A program made the position numbers and the translations under genes. A stretch of DNA of 64,000 bases from Flammula alnicola (Eukaryota > Basidiomycota > Agaricomycetes > Agaricales > Strophariaceae). A model generated the notes under the pieces. The model saw nothing but the letters and a program-made list of their open reading frames with translations. It had not been told where the DNA came from and searched no databases. This document shows, piece by piece, positions 11,799 through 23,639 of the stretch. The first letter of the stretch is position 1. Every line of letters begins with the position of its first letter. The DNA lies in assembly GCA_015499995.1 (NCBI GenBank), contig JADNRV010000011.1, positions 1-64,000 of the forward strand, in the 5' to 3' direction.

Positions 11799-12630
11799 GC
11801 TTGGCCTCTCCCACTTCGCGTGGGAAGGAGTCTCGCGAGAGAGCTTTGGCGACGAAAAATTTATATTTCGACCCAAACCCCCCCCGGACTCGTGTCCCGG
11901 TTCTGAGTCTTCCCACTTAGTTGCTTTCTCTTCATTTCTTCTCATTCTTGTCATATCTATTTTTAACTACTTATCGGAGGCGGACATAGATGAACAGTTG
12001 GCGACTTTTAGCCCCAAGCACGTGATTCTTTCCATTATGTAACGCTCTTGAGCTGGTCAAATGCACGAACTGGTTTGTTTCACGGTGTGTGGCACGGTGG
12101 AACACAGAGAGGACTTGTAAATTCAAAGTCTCTCCGTTTATCTAGAGCATCTCTGACAAGTCTTTATGCATTTATTATTCTTCATGCTTTAAAATAGGTG
12201 GAATTAAAAATATTATCATTATCTACATTGAAAACATAGTCTAATCATCATCTCTCTAATGCAAAGAGAGGACAAAACCACTACTAATCATATAACTACC
12301 TCCATAACAGTGGCATGGTTAAAATGGTGATGACTACCCCCACCAGACCATAAATCATATATATCTACCTAAGAAGATGTATGGACATCATAACACCTCA
12401 CAAAGAAGACGTACATTGATGGCCACTGATGGAGCAATGGGGGCCTATGGACTGTGGCGAGAGTGAGAGGGGCAAAGAGGTCAGGAGAATACATACATCA
12501 GCAAACCCGGGGGCCGCGGCACAGTGCTGCCGAGTGCTACATAGCGCCATAGCGTCATAGCGTAGGGTACCGAATCTGTGGGACTGCATAGCGTTCTCAC
12601 GTTTCTATATATACATGGCAGTGCACTACA

Positions 12631-12756
12631 TAGTACTCTATAGTTCGCCATAGTTTTAGGTCACCTCTCCAGAGGGCTATGTCCAGGCTCGGATAGTACT
12701 CTATAGTCCGCCATAGTTTTAGGTCACCTCTCCAGAGTGCTATGTCTGGGCTCGGA
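12631..12756. repeat. Tandem duplication, 63-bp unit, two copies
   Basis: The unit beginning TAGTACTCTATAG starts at 12631 and again at 12694 with only three or four differences. Confidence 0.9.
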
Positions 12757-12840
12757 TAGTATAATACTACACCCTCAATAAGGAAATATTCCGCAGATAT
12801 GATTGGTTCATTTGCGAGCATCCATAGCTTTCTTAATTGG

Positions 12841-12876
12841 GAACAATGGCGGGAACAATGGCGGGAACAATGGCGG
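12841..12876. repeat. Tandem repeat, 12-bp unit, three copies
   Basis: GAACAATGGCGG repeated three times without change. Confidence 0.95.
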
Positions 12877-12954
12877 GATCAATTAATTGTGCTGTGACGT
12901 AGCCAGTGGTTACAAATGAACAAGCGCTATGCAATATCCCACGACACCTAACTG

Positions 12955-15900
12955 CTAAACTCGGAGGATTATCTGTGTGCTTCCATAGACGCCTGCGGCC
13001 GACTGCCAGCGATACGTAGAATTAGTCGAGAATAATCTTAACACCATGGCTCGGCAGAGGTTCATTGGATTTTCGAAGATTAGCCCTGTGAGAAGGAAGT
13101 CAGCTATGTGTACACCAAATTTAATTTTCAGCAGTTCATACATGCCCATACGCGCCCATTTGGCACGATTAGCTTCGAACTTTGCACAGTGATAAGGGTT
13201 AGCCTTAATGTTGTCGATGGCGGTCATCATGGATGTGAAGACTGGAAGATAAGTAGAACCACGCAAAGCAACATTCATTCTCGTGTAGCCGAAGTGCGTC
13301 CACTCTTCGAGGCAATTCTGGATCTAATAAACAGATTCAGCGGTGTTAAACTCTATGTTTGAAGGTTGAAATAGAACTTACGACTGTCAGAACTAAGCCA
13401 ATTGCATTCTCTGGGACCCTGTGGGAGAAATGTTCAGGAAACAAAGCTGCGAGACACTTTTCCCCAGAATAAAAGAAGTCGATGACTATTTTTTGGATTG
13501 CAGGATGGGCGATGTTATTCGTATGGCCCTAGCACGATATTAGTTTACAAAACTGAGTTAAGATGCTATCTTACTTGATCGTCACGTCCGTAAATATGGA
13601 AAGACGAATCCTTGAGTAAGGTCTTGACGTTTCGCATTATGATTTCATGCGCTTCCATTTGACCGCCAGAAAAATCATCGGGTACATCGAGATGTTCTGC
13701 ATATTTCGCAGCAACGATGGGCACGGCAACTGTTTTCAACTCGCCCCTCCACGTTGAGTGCTCTGCGAAGACCTACAAAAGTAATAAGAAATGGTAATGA
13801 AACTGAGAATCCACTTATGCAAATGTCCATTTTGCGTGTATGGGTGTAGGCTGTGTAACGAGAACAATATAAGTATGATATTAGCCAGAAAAGATCATCA
13901 CTTACTGTCATCCAGAAGCTGGCCGTCGTTGAGGCTCTCTGAAATTACATTGGTTAGAATTTTTCTTGCTTCACCGAGATGATGTTCGCGCTCTGGAAAA
14001 GGGTCTGGACGACCAATGATGAGGTGACGTTGCCAATATTGTTGTGCTTGAACCAGGACGGAGACCCATTCCTCCGAATAGAAAGAAAGATTCTCTGGAT
14101 CTGCATTCGAGATGGGTTTTTTTGAATAGCGCGGCGCTCGTTGTTTGGATGCCGGCATATCTGCAGATTGTTCTTCGGTGTCCTCTTTTTCATTTTCGGA
14201 AAGACTGGAAGAGAACTCCGGAGGATCACTTGCATTTCGAGAGGTAGCTCCGCGGAGCCGTTCAGGGTTTGGTGGCCGTTGAGCACGGTTACGCAGACGG
14301 TGGGCCTGCAGAACATCCTCTACATCGGAGGCCTGCCAATGGATATATTAGTACAATAATGCTGAGAGAGGAAGGACATACATTAGCCTGCTCGGTGCCT
14401 GCTGGAACAGTAAAAGAGTCAAATAAGTGACAATTCTTGACCATAAAGTTTTTGAACTTACCATGCCTATCGGGAGATAATTGACGAGGGACTGAAAGGT
14501 ATAGATTAGCTATCATTCCACAGAGTGTCACAAGACTCACCGTCGTCTCTAGGGCTACCCAAACGGGGGCCACGAAGAGCAGCAACAGCGACGGCCTCAT
14601 CCTCTGATGGAGATGCTTCGTCAATGTCTGTGGAAAAGATTTCAGCATTGTACATTTTACACGACGCAGGACATTGGTAGTTATACACCACCTTTGAGAA
14701 GTTCATCACCGTCGGGTCCATTACCGTCATCGTCGTCAACATCTTGACCATCAAAGTCCTTGTCGTCAGTACCGTTGCTATTATCTTCGGCAATCATGTC
14801 CCGGTCGTCGTCAGTACCAGCAGTTGGCCCGACATGACCGTTGCCAGAGTTTGAGGCATTGCTGGACCTATCCACCATCGGCGGGCTGTTCTGGATCATA
14901 TTGCGGTTATTAGAATGGTTTGCATCTCTGGAATAGTCGTAAAAGTCATCATCGTCATCATAATCTTGCTGGTCGTGGTAGTCACTATAATTCTGGCGGT
15001 CATGGGGGTCGTTATAATTTGAGTGGTCGGAGCGGTCATGGCAGTTGTTATAATTCAAGTGGTTGTTATAATTCGGGCGGTTGTTATTTGAGTGGTTGCT
15101 ATTCTGGCGATTGTTGAAGCCTTGTTGGAGATGAAAATCACTATGGGAATTGGTCGGATTCATTAAGTCAGGCATACCTTTGATAGCGCCGCGACCAATA
15201 GCCGTTGGAACAGTATACTGGAATCGAGCATAACGGGCAGTGGTGGCTGCATCTGAGGCTATGGGCTGATTTGGATTGGCATTGGAGACAAGTGGGACAC
15301 TAGGCTCTTGGGGCATGGTCGGATGTTCTGAAAAAATATTCAGTAACTGAAATTATTATAAACAAGCTCTTACCCGAAGTACGGCCTGTAGAAAGTTGCA
15401 TTGGAGCTGGGGTAACCTGTAAGCCATTATTATTAAGTCGGGCTGCAACTTGGCGCGATTGAACCTGGGCGGTTGGCCCATCGTTTCCAGGAGTTGCAGA
15501 AAACCCGAACTGGGAACCTGGCAGAGTCAACTGAAGCGATGGTGCAGGAGGTCCACGAAGTGGTTGATCAGGAACAGCGGGCCGTCGAAGCTGTGGCCCT
15601 TCGTCCGCTCTAGTTTTTCGTGGTGCCTTTAAATATTACACGTCAGTGAAATTTTGTGGAGATCCATAAGCATACATAAATTTTTAACGCACTGGACCTT
15701 TCCGAGGAGCCTGGCGACGCCGCTTGGGCAAAGGAGGAGCAAACTCATTGTCAGAGGTTTGTTCAGGGAAGGTCGCATTCCCTCGATGTGTCCCCTGCTC
15801 GTCGTCTGAATTGAGGTCAGGACGGATGCGGTTGAGAGCTTTTTCAAGCTGAACACGGTGCCCTCCTTTTCCTGCATTAGAACGAAGTGGGCGCGAGGCT

Positions 15901-16174
15901 GCAATAGTGTTCTCTAAAATGGACCAAGTCAGTATGTGCAATGGCGAGAGCATCAGCTTTACCTTTGTTACCACCATTTTCGGAAGCTGAAAATTCTAAG
16001 GCTAGGAAAAATAGACAACAGGAGAAGGAAATACACACTTTCGAGGCCAAGAGTAGTTGGAGCATCAGCTGCCTGTCCATTTTTTGCGGCTTTCTTTCCA
16101 CGTCCAACCGGGGGATCTTGTGTGGATGTACCTCGCTTTGAGCCTTTAGCAGCTGCAGCTGTGGATGGCGCCAT
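12955..16174 (-). CDS. DUF6532-type protein, many exons
   Basis: Minus-strand gene starting MAPSTAAAAKGSKRGTSTQD at 16174 (an ATG nine bases upstream is also in frame). Exons are joined by short GT-AG introns, for example GTAAAGCTGATG...TTTTAG near 15915-15965. The first half is disordered: basic and proline-rich, then an Asn/Asp/His-rich tract (about 14950-15130) and an acidic tract (14700-14800). The second half has the folded domain: FYSEEWVSVLVQAQQYW, FPEREHHLGEARKILTN, and at the end SMMTAIDNIKANPYHCAKFE. These match my memory of the basidiomycete-specific DUF6532 domain, whose function is unknown and which is commonly found near transposons. The terminal exon runs to 12955. Individual exon limits in 13280-13900 are uncertain. 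Confidence 0.65.
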
Positions 16175-17265
16175 TATATGCACGTAGTCGTAAATTTTTC
16201 TTAAAAAAAGGAAGTGAAAAGCAGAGAGAGAGATGCGAAAGAAAACGAACCAGAATTAAGTTCCAGTTAAATGGTCCTGAACTGTGTTTGTTTGGTGGCT
16301 AATACAGTTGGCCCTGTCCGCTTGACTGAGCCGCGTTCGGAACTTGAAACACTTCAGAACGGTTAGAAATCACTGATCTAGTACATGGGAAATCAACACA
16401 GATAGCAGACAATGAGGTTACAGAGACAACACTAAAGAACCATCAATGTCCAAGAACAAGATCAAAGAAAAGAGAGTGATAGGGGAGGCCAAATAGCAGG
16501 TACGAAATTGCACGAATCAGCTACCTAGTCTAAAATAATTTCGACCGTCCTATCCGATCCTGGCATAGCAATAGTGTGAATGGCTATTGGAATATACATC
16601 AGGATGATATGAGCTGCCAATGAGAAATATTCGAGATGACTCACCACCATTGATGCGAACGAGGGCTCTGGAAGGGACAGGAGCGACATGAGGCAGTTTA
16701 AAACCACTCTTTCGAATGATGTGCATGATGCGTCCAACATGAATTTCAGCATCGTGAAGTCTTCGGTCAGCTAAATCTGCTTCCTTCAGGGCCTTCTGGA
16801 CATTTTCAAGAGCTAGGGTTCTCGACAGCTGGCAACAATCCTCTTGGTGGTTTGCTTCATCAAGGAGTTGCAAGGCCTCCTTGAAGGAGTTGACGGCGAC
16901 TGGGTAATTCTGAGAGATCTAAGTTGAAAGTTCATACACAAGCATGTGGCCTTACCTGATCCTGGCCTCCTTCGCCGGAAACTTTTAGTAGATCTCTCCC
17001 CTGTACATTAGGGACAGTCAAAGTTTGCGATTCTGAAACGATTACAAATGTGATTCTGTCGTGATTTTTTGGGCCAGAATCGTACGAGAATCGCTGTCGA
17101 CTTTGACCGCCCCGATTATACTTGTTGCCAAAACACTGATTATGCATATTTGATTCTGAGCTGTACCCCACATACAGTAAGGTCGATGTCTATGTACCGT
17201 GTACTATGTGTCTAGCTCTTAATATATATCCCTTCTCCCTGCTTAATGCTCTTGATAGAGAAAAT

Positions 17266-19203
17266 ATGCCAGGTGGTCAACGACGTCCAGCAAGGGCCAA
17301 ACACTTAATTCGGCACTACATCAAGGCCAAAAAAGACTTCGAGAAGCACCTGCGCCACCGAAAAGCAGCACTGCGTCGCAGTTTTCGTCATGCAAACCGA
17401 GTTGTTGGGCGTGTACCGTCCTCTGGGTCTCTGAGCTCACTGTCAGACTCAGAACTTATGGCAACCAGCTCGGAGTCTGATCCTGGCATCGAGAACTGGG
17501 CAGACCGTGACTTACTCGGACCTGGATGGCGGACTCAGAGCCCCCAACACAACAACATCTTCGACGAAAATGACCAGCTTCCGGACCTACGCTCGTTGCA
17601 TAGCAGTGACTTCTCCTCTTCTGGATGGGAAAGTGGCTCCGACGAGGACTTCAACAGTGATCTGCTCGACCCAGATGCTAACGACGAGTTTTCCGACCAC
17701 AGCAGTACTGAAAATGAGGATGAGGGAGAGCCGTTCATGATGGACAAGTGGGCAAGGCTTAGGAAGTGGGTCCTTGGACAGTTGATGGATATGTATGCTC
17801 ACAGGTGTGTCAACATACTTATCTTGCTTATAAAAATCTTCTCAGTGCTAAATAATGAACCATAGGTATGAAATGCCTCGTGATACGTTACCGAGAGGTC
17901 CTTCATACCTCCACCATGTCCTTATTGCGTTGAAAAATCAACGGAGTGACCATTTCCACCACCAATTTCGCATAAACCCTTCAACGTTTGATGCGATAGT
18001 TGCTACTATTAAGCTAGACCCCATTTTTGCGAACTCTTCCAACAACGCACAGATGCCAGTAGAAGAGCAACTCGCTATCGCACTTTATCGCTTTGGGCGC
18101 GATGGAAATGGCGCAGGTCTGCAGGAGGTAGCAAACTGGGGAGGTGTTGGAAAGGGTACCGTCACTCTTGCCACACGAAGAGTCATGACAGCTGTTCTCC
18201 GCCCCGAATTTATGGAGAACGCAGTCCATTACCCATCCGAAGATGCAAAGGAAGAGGCTAAACGATGGGTTCATAAGCACTCATGCCATGCGTGGCGGAA
18301 TGGGTGGTGCTTTGTTGACGGAACCCTTATTCCGTTAGCTATTCGGCCACCATGGTTCGGTGAGAGTTATTGGGACAGAAAAGATCGGTATTCCTTAAAC
18401 GCCCAGGTATTCATTTTTTGTGATTGCGTGGTCACTTTCTTACTTTAAATTTAGATTGTTTCATTACCCAACCTACAGATCATCGACTTTAGCTACGGTC
18501 ACACAGGCAGTACCCACGACGCCTCTGCCTGGCTTTCGACTCGCCTCGCCCAGGAACACAGCACTCTTTTAGCCAACAATGAATGGGTTTGGGCTGACTC
18601 TGCCTATCCGGTATGTAAATTGTACTGTTCTTTCAATTCAAATGCACTTATCATCATGAATAGATCGATAGTTGGGTCGTTGCTCCATACAAAGCACCCG
18701 AGCGAAATCTCGAGGACAACGAAGTCTTCAACAAACATGTTTCAATGCTTCGAATCCGATCTGAGCATGCGATTGGATACCTGAAGGGACGACTTCAGTC
18801 CCTTAAGGGCCTCCGACTCCTTATCGACAGCCCTGATACCCATGTCATTGCCACATATTGGGTTGCTGCCTGTATTGGTATTCATAGCTTCGCTCTCAAG
18901 CATGAAATAGAGGAACGGCGTCATGAAGACCCCGACTATGATGAGTTTGAGCCTTATCATGATCCATTTATCGATGAAGGGCTAACAGATTCTGATGAAG
19001 AGACGAGAAGGCGAAATGTTGAGCCTACACGGTCTACAACACGAGTTCCTGCGCGTCTACGACGTGGCAGAGCTCATCGTGAACAGCTAAAGAGAAGGTT
19101 GTTCCGAACCAAAGAAAGAAATGCTCAAAATCGAGCACGTTCTCGTCGACTTAGCTTTGAGGCAGAATTCTCAACGAGCTCAGGTGACTCAGACTCAGAG
19201 TAA
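17266..19203 (+). CDS. Harbinger-type DDE transposase (DDE_Tnp_4-like)
   Basis: Four exons, 17266-17804, 17866-18406, 18479-18610 and 18664-19203, all GT-AG and in phase, giving 583 residues with no stop. An acidic, Ser-rich N-terminus (SSLSDSELMATSSESDPG) precedes a helix-turn-helix-like part (VEEQLAIALYRFGRDGNGAG ... GVGKGTVTLATRRVM). The catalytic core has FVDGTLIPL (first Asp), YGHTGSTHDASAW and WVWADSAYP (second Asp region), and RIRSEHAIGYLKGR (Glu). A basic tail with many Arg follows. It cuts and joins element ends, in this superfamily together with the Myb-like partner encoded next to it on the opposite strand, whose stop is 28 bp away. Likely functional by sequence. Confidence 0.9.
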
Positions 19204-19231
19204 ATAAATACGCATATTTGTAGCGTTTAAT

Positions 19232-20914
19232 TTATAAAGTATAATCTAATACATCACTGTGAAGCTGTTCGGTAAAGCTAGGGGAAGATGAGCCTTCACT
19301 AAGACCTGGCATAAAAGAGTTTGAGATGGAACTGGCAGAAGGATCAGTAAAAGCTGACTGTGCTACGTTTGGCGTAAAGGCTGGCCCTACTATGTTTGGA
19401 GCAAAAGCTGATTCCACTATGTTTGGAAGCACTGGGAGAGAGGGAAGGGATGGAAGGTTGGTACGATCTGCACCGTGATGAGCTGCAGTCATCTGCGCAA
19501 GTTTGAGGCGAAATTCCAACTCAACCTTCTTTGCCTCCAACTCCATTGCTTTTGCCGCGAGCTCGGCCTTAAGACGGTCCTGGTTCATCTTGACCTCAGC
19601 CTTGGACTTGACTTTGGCGATCTCCTTGTCAGCATAGCCCTTCGCCTTCGTCTTCTTCAACTCAATAACTTTCTGGGTCGTTTCTTCTTCTTTGGCGGCG
19701 ATCTCGGAAAACCTGTCAATTCCGCTTTTGGCCTTCTTTTGTGTCATCGCTGGTGCTGACTTGCCGGGACGAGGTGCCGTGACCTTCTTGTCATCCTTCT
19801 TTTCTTCGACGTCCTTCTTTTCTTCATGCTTGACACGTTTCTTCGGCTCTTCGGCCTTCTTATCCTTTCCCTTTCGCTTTTGTCCTGCACCATGGTCATC
19901 ATCCTTTCCCTCATCATCTTCGCCTTCCGAGCCCTCGTTATCCACACCCTCATCATTATCTGCATCCTCGTCCAGCCTCTCCAATTCCTCATCAAAGTCG
20001 GGAGGAAGACTGAGCGCCTCGGTCCAGGGTTCGCTCTGGCTGTCGAAATCCTTGGAGCTCTCACGGAATTGGCTGTTGCGGCTTTCAGAGTCTCCCTCTG
20101 CAAGCGCGCTGGGCTTCTGGAGCAAGGAGACATTGTACCCAGTGGAATTGTTTCCGATCCCAACAGGCACCATGTTTGGACGCTCTGAAATCAGACTCTT
20201 CAATTCCCAGAACCAGGGATGCTTTTCCTGGATCCGCGCTAGGTTACTCGTAAGTTTTCGCGCTATTTTGCACCCAAAAAAATTGCTTACACCAGCAACT
20301 TGTTACGTTGCTATCCATCGACATGTCTACGTCGTCTGCATGATTGAGACCAGCCCCGGTCTCCCCCATCTCTTTGATGAATTCCTTCGTTTGCTTTGAG
20401 AGGCTATGAGATACATGTCAGGGTGCGTCCATTGGCAGAAAATGCGAGAAACTCACGCGTGCAACCGGTTCTTGATCTTCAGCTGCCAGAACTTCTTATC
20501 TGCATCTTTGGCCGTGATAAGCGATCCCAGGGACGTGTTTTCGAAGACGAGATTGGCAAGTGTCCAATGGTAGTCTGATTTCGTCTTACTTCCTCCCTTT
20601 GACAGTGATAAGTTGGCTCCTGGTGCGGGAAATAGTCCCTGTTTGACCTCGCCGTCCTCGAGAATGCTGTTGATAAGCTTCCAGGTAAGGTCTTTCGTCC
20701 ATCTGTAAATGATATAAGCTGACTTGAATGGTATATGTGGCTAGAGAAATGGGACAGACTCTATCTCGATCTCGCCAACCTCAACCTTCTCCTCTGGCTC
20801 CTCTGAAGCCCCTTTTTTCTTTCTTCCCTTGGTGGTGGTATCTTGCTTTTTCTTCTGTGTGTTCTTTGGTGCAGGGTGGTCTGCTTTCTGGGTAGACTTA
20901 GGTTTTGGCCCCAT
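19232..20914 (-). CDS. Harbinger Myb/SANT-like DNA-binding partner protein
   Basis: Start MGPKPKSTQKADHPAPK at 20914. After a short Lys-rich leader and an intron, the DNA-binding part reads WTKDLTWKLINSILEDGEV ... KSDYHWTLANLVFE ... FWQLKIKNRLHA, with the spaced Trp pattern of Myb/SANT or trihelix domains. The last exon (20203-19232) has an acidic stretch, a Lys/Glu coiled coil (about 19520-19700; AELAAKAMELEAKKVELEFR) and a hydrophobic tail. In PIF/Harbinger elements this protein binds the ends and brings the transposase to the nucleus. Intron edges near 20400-20450 and 20705-20760 were read from GT/AG only. Confidence 0.8.
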
Positions 20915-21057
20915 AGTGAACAGTCGGTGGTTGACACAAAACGTCTGTATTCAACGTTGGACAAATTTTACTTCTTTATATTACATAATAATAATAAATT
21001 CTTTACGAAAACAACACAGCGAGAACTGAATCGAAGAGACCAGAATCCGATTCAAGG

Positions 21058-21089
21058 TGCACGAATCTCCTCCGGAGGAGATTCGTGCA
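21058..21089. repeat. Perfect 32-bp palindrome inside the Harbinger right end
   Basis: TGCACGAATCTCCTCC followed directly by its complement, with no loop. It lies about 100 bp inside the right terminus. Confidence 0.95.
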
Positions 21090-21406
21090 ACGATTCTGTG
21101 ATTACGCGTTCCCACGATTATGGTGTCTCAAAATCACGACCTATAATCACATTTAGAATCACATCAGAATCGCGAACTTTGACTGTCCCTATTGGTAGTA
21201 GACATGTCGAAGCAGGATTGTGTGATGAGGACTGATTGTCATAGATGATTAATGGTAAAGCGAGAACGAATGTGGGATAGGCACTTACAAACGGATATAA
21301 ATTATATACAGTGAAGGAAAATAGGATTTATGAAAGCGAAGAAGCTGCACACACAGGATTTGGTATCGATGAGAAGTGGCAAGTGTCGAGGGAGGGAAGA
21401 CGTCCG

Positions 21407-22460
21407 CTGAGTGATCATAGACCTGTGACCGGTCCGAGTATGTGCGAAACCTCACGATACTAGGACCTGTAAAGCGGGACTTGCCGGCTCTTGTCGCGCG
21501 CTATGATCGAAAGTGGAGCGTTCGGACATCACCGACGCTCCTTTTTAAGGCAAAGACCTCAAATAGGAAGGTACGTTTTGGCAGAGGACATCGAGAGAGA
21601 ACTCGCGTCTCGCGTTCGCGTTTGTCCGTTTTCATTCCCTACCTTCGCATGTAGTCCTTTCTTTCAATTTTATGCTATGGAATATGCTCCAACTCTCTAT
21701 GGATGGCTTCAGTACCTTCATACTCACGGAATTTGAAATAATGAGAATGGTGAACGAAGGACGGATTCCTGACAGGGAGATGGAGTTCTGATCACACAGA
21801 AGATGACGTTGAACAGTCAAACATTGGCAATAGATTTCTCATGATATAGTTACAGTGGAAAGGAGTCCCCAGAAGAAGTCCAATCTGCCCTATCCACTAC
21901 ATTGTTGCCTGCCCCAGTCCGACTCCATTGCATACCCAAAATCCACCATATTCAACGGTGTCTGCAGAGCCGGCATTCCATATGCAAAGTAGAGGAGCAG
22001 TATTGGATACACTGAGGTCCCATTCGGAAAGACGCGTCTTCTGGATGTTCGAGCTCTGGAAAGTTGATTCGCGTTGTGATCTTCTCAGCAGCTTGTCCTC
22101 GGCCAAAGTTCCTGGCAAAGCAAAGCTCATTGTCGTCGAGGTCGCTACTGGTACATTTTCTTGTTGGCTTGAGGAGAGTTTGACACGGAAAGATGGTTTT
22201 GGAGGTATCAGATACAGCAGAAGTGAGTGTAGATGAGGGAAGCAAGCAAGCAAGGACGACCGCCGTCGACGCGCTCTGCCAAAACGCACCTTCCCTTTCG
22301 AGGTCTTTTTCTTAAAAAGGGCAGCCGGTGATGTCCGAACGCTCCACTTTCGATCATAGCACGCGACAAGAGCCGGGAAGTCCCGGTTTTCCAGTCCTTA
22401 TATCGAGGGTTTTCGCACTCATATAAGGCTGGTCACGAGTCTAGAGTGATCACTGTTTGT
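21407..22460. repeat. Inverted repeat, arms of about 170-200 bp, 0.65-kb centre
   Basis: Left arm about 21407-21600 and right arm about 22255-22460. A shared core such as CGATCGAAAGTGGAGCG... lies at 21508-21560 and 22320-22355, with TGATCGAAAGTGGAGCGTTC identical in both. The arms are diverged at roughly one base in six outside the core. The centre holds no protein I recognise. It could be two inverted copies of a promoter or an old TIR element. Confidence 0.8.
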
Positions 22461-22799
22461 CCTATTTAGTGTTCATCACACGGTCACCTGCACATCACGC
22501 AATACACAATAACGACGAAGGCCTGCATTCTACAAGTTCAAGACGCTAATATTTGTATATATATGTGATAATTATTACAACTGACAGCCCAAGTCTTCAA
22601 TCAATCCATGTTGCTGTGATAGATCTTGAACGACGTCGACGTCGGAACGGAGGGTCAAAATATATGCATAGGCAAAGCGGCAAAAGCACATGTTCGACGA
22701 AGTATGAATGCAATTCCACCTCGGTCAAGGCAGAGGCTGCGATCGTGATCGGGGCATCTTCGTACAGCCTTTTCCCCTCCGAAAAACATATTGATTATT

Positions 22800-23500
22800 C
22801 CCAGCAGGTGTTTGCAATACGAGCTCGGAGTAGATAAGAGGGATGTGATCGATCTGCCTGATCAATTCGAGGAATGGGGACAGTGAGGAGGTCGGTCGAG
22901 AGAGTGGGTTGTTCGACCCGGAGATAGAATGATAAGGCTTTGTAGTAACTGTTTGGAGAGTTTAGCCGATGCAAAATGAGAGCTAACACGAAATTTAACT
23001 CACATTTCGACGTTAGCTGCACGAACAATGACATCCTCAAACTGGTTATGTTCCCATGCATCCACAGAGCGTTCAATCGTGGCAAGAGCCGCATTGTCCT
23101 ATAATCGTGAAATTAGCAGGTGTTAAGGGATACATAGAGGCCTGAAGAATCCGTACAAATTCATTGTATTTGATGTACAAGAAGACAAGTTCTGGCCAGA
23201 GATGGGCTTTCTCCGTGGCTTTGATGACCTTGGGGATATTAATACGGGCAAAAAAAAGCTTGAGATGCTCCATGACTAGAAAGACCATTAGAAAGACAAA
23301 AAGGAAATGGCTTTACAGACTTACATTTGGCCGGCTTATATTTGCTGAGCAATATGGACAATTTGGTGAAGATGCCCATATGCGCATGTTCCAAGATCAA
23401 ACCGGCCTCCAGGAGGTTGATAATCTCTTCGAAGTATCCTCGTCGCTTGTAAAGTTGAATGAGAGCCGGCAGCACATAGTCTTCTTCGTCATTCTGGTTT
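22800..23500 (-). pseudogene. Clathrin heavy chain fragment
   Basis: Minus-strand exons still spell the C-terminal clathrin heavy-chain repeats: [95 protein letters not shown] and YYKALSFYLR. Typical short introns (for example at about 23095-23150) are kept, so this came from genomic DNA and not cDNA. Only about a quarter of the 1680-residue protein is present and the end is scrambled after TDLLTV. The true clathrin gene must be elsewhere. Confidence 0.85.
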
Positions 23501-23639
23501 TGCTTCTCCTCCTCACTCTGACCCGATTGCTCTCTCTCTCTGTAGATCCTCTTCCTCCTCGTTGCCCAAGTAAACATCCAGGCGACACCGTTTATTAGCA
23601 TTGCGAGTCCCACGTCGATCCTCATGCAAAGCTGCTTCC

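Larger units (their letters stand above)
7390..12050 (+). mobile_element. DIRS-order tyrosine-recombinase retrotransposon, decayed
   Basis: Gene order gag, reverse transcriptase-RNase H, tyrosine recombinase on the plus strand, with no integrase or protease: the signature of the DIRS order. Boundaries are approximate. They are drawn from short stretches near 7395-7445 and 11995-12045 that recur together, in the same order and reverse-complemented, at 35780-36070. The coding region carries an in-frame TGA at 9485 and a one-base frameshift near 11018, so this copy is not autonomous as written. Confidence 0.75.
12051..12954. other. Intergenic region, AT-rich, with tandem repeats
   Basis: No gene seen. 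Repeats of CATAG/CTATG words are frequent around 12440-12760, including a clean 63-bp tandem duplication listed separately. A similar CTATGG-rich stretch occurs near 35530-35620. Confidence 0.5.
17010..21190. mobile_element. PIF/Harbinger DNA transposon, complete
   Basis: 4181 bp. Terminal inverted repeats start AGGGACAGTCAAAGTT at the left and end with the complement at the right (27 bp with one mismatch). The 3-bp target duplication is ATT (17007-17009 and 21191-21193), as expected for PIF/Harbinger. It carries the two convergent genes of the superfamily, a DDE transposase and a Myb/SANT-like protein, both with open frames. Subterminal GATTCT/AGAATC words are repeated at both ends and may be binding sites. 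Confidence 0.9.
16550..21205 (-). pseudogene. Small unidentified gene interrupted by a Harbinger element
   Basis: Minus-strand exons: 21205-21191 (ATG plus four codons), then after the inserted transposon 17006-16956, a GT-AG intron (GTAAGGCC ... AACTTAG), and 16918-16550. If the transposon and one copy of the 3-bp target duplication are left out, the frame runs from the ATG without a break through the phase-0 intron to a stop, 144 codons. The protein is helical and charged (QNYPVAVNSFKEALQLLDEA, NVQKALKEADLADRRLHDAE, VGRIMHIIRKSGFKLPHVAP). I do not recognise the family. The frame agreement is good evidence that this was a gene, but transcript data would be needed to prove it. Confidence 0.55.
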
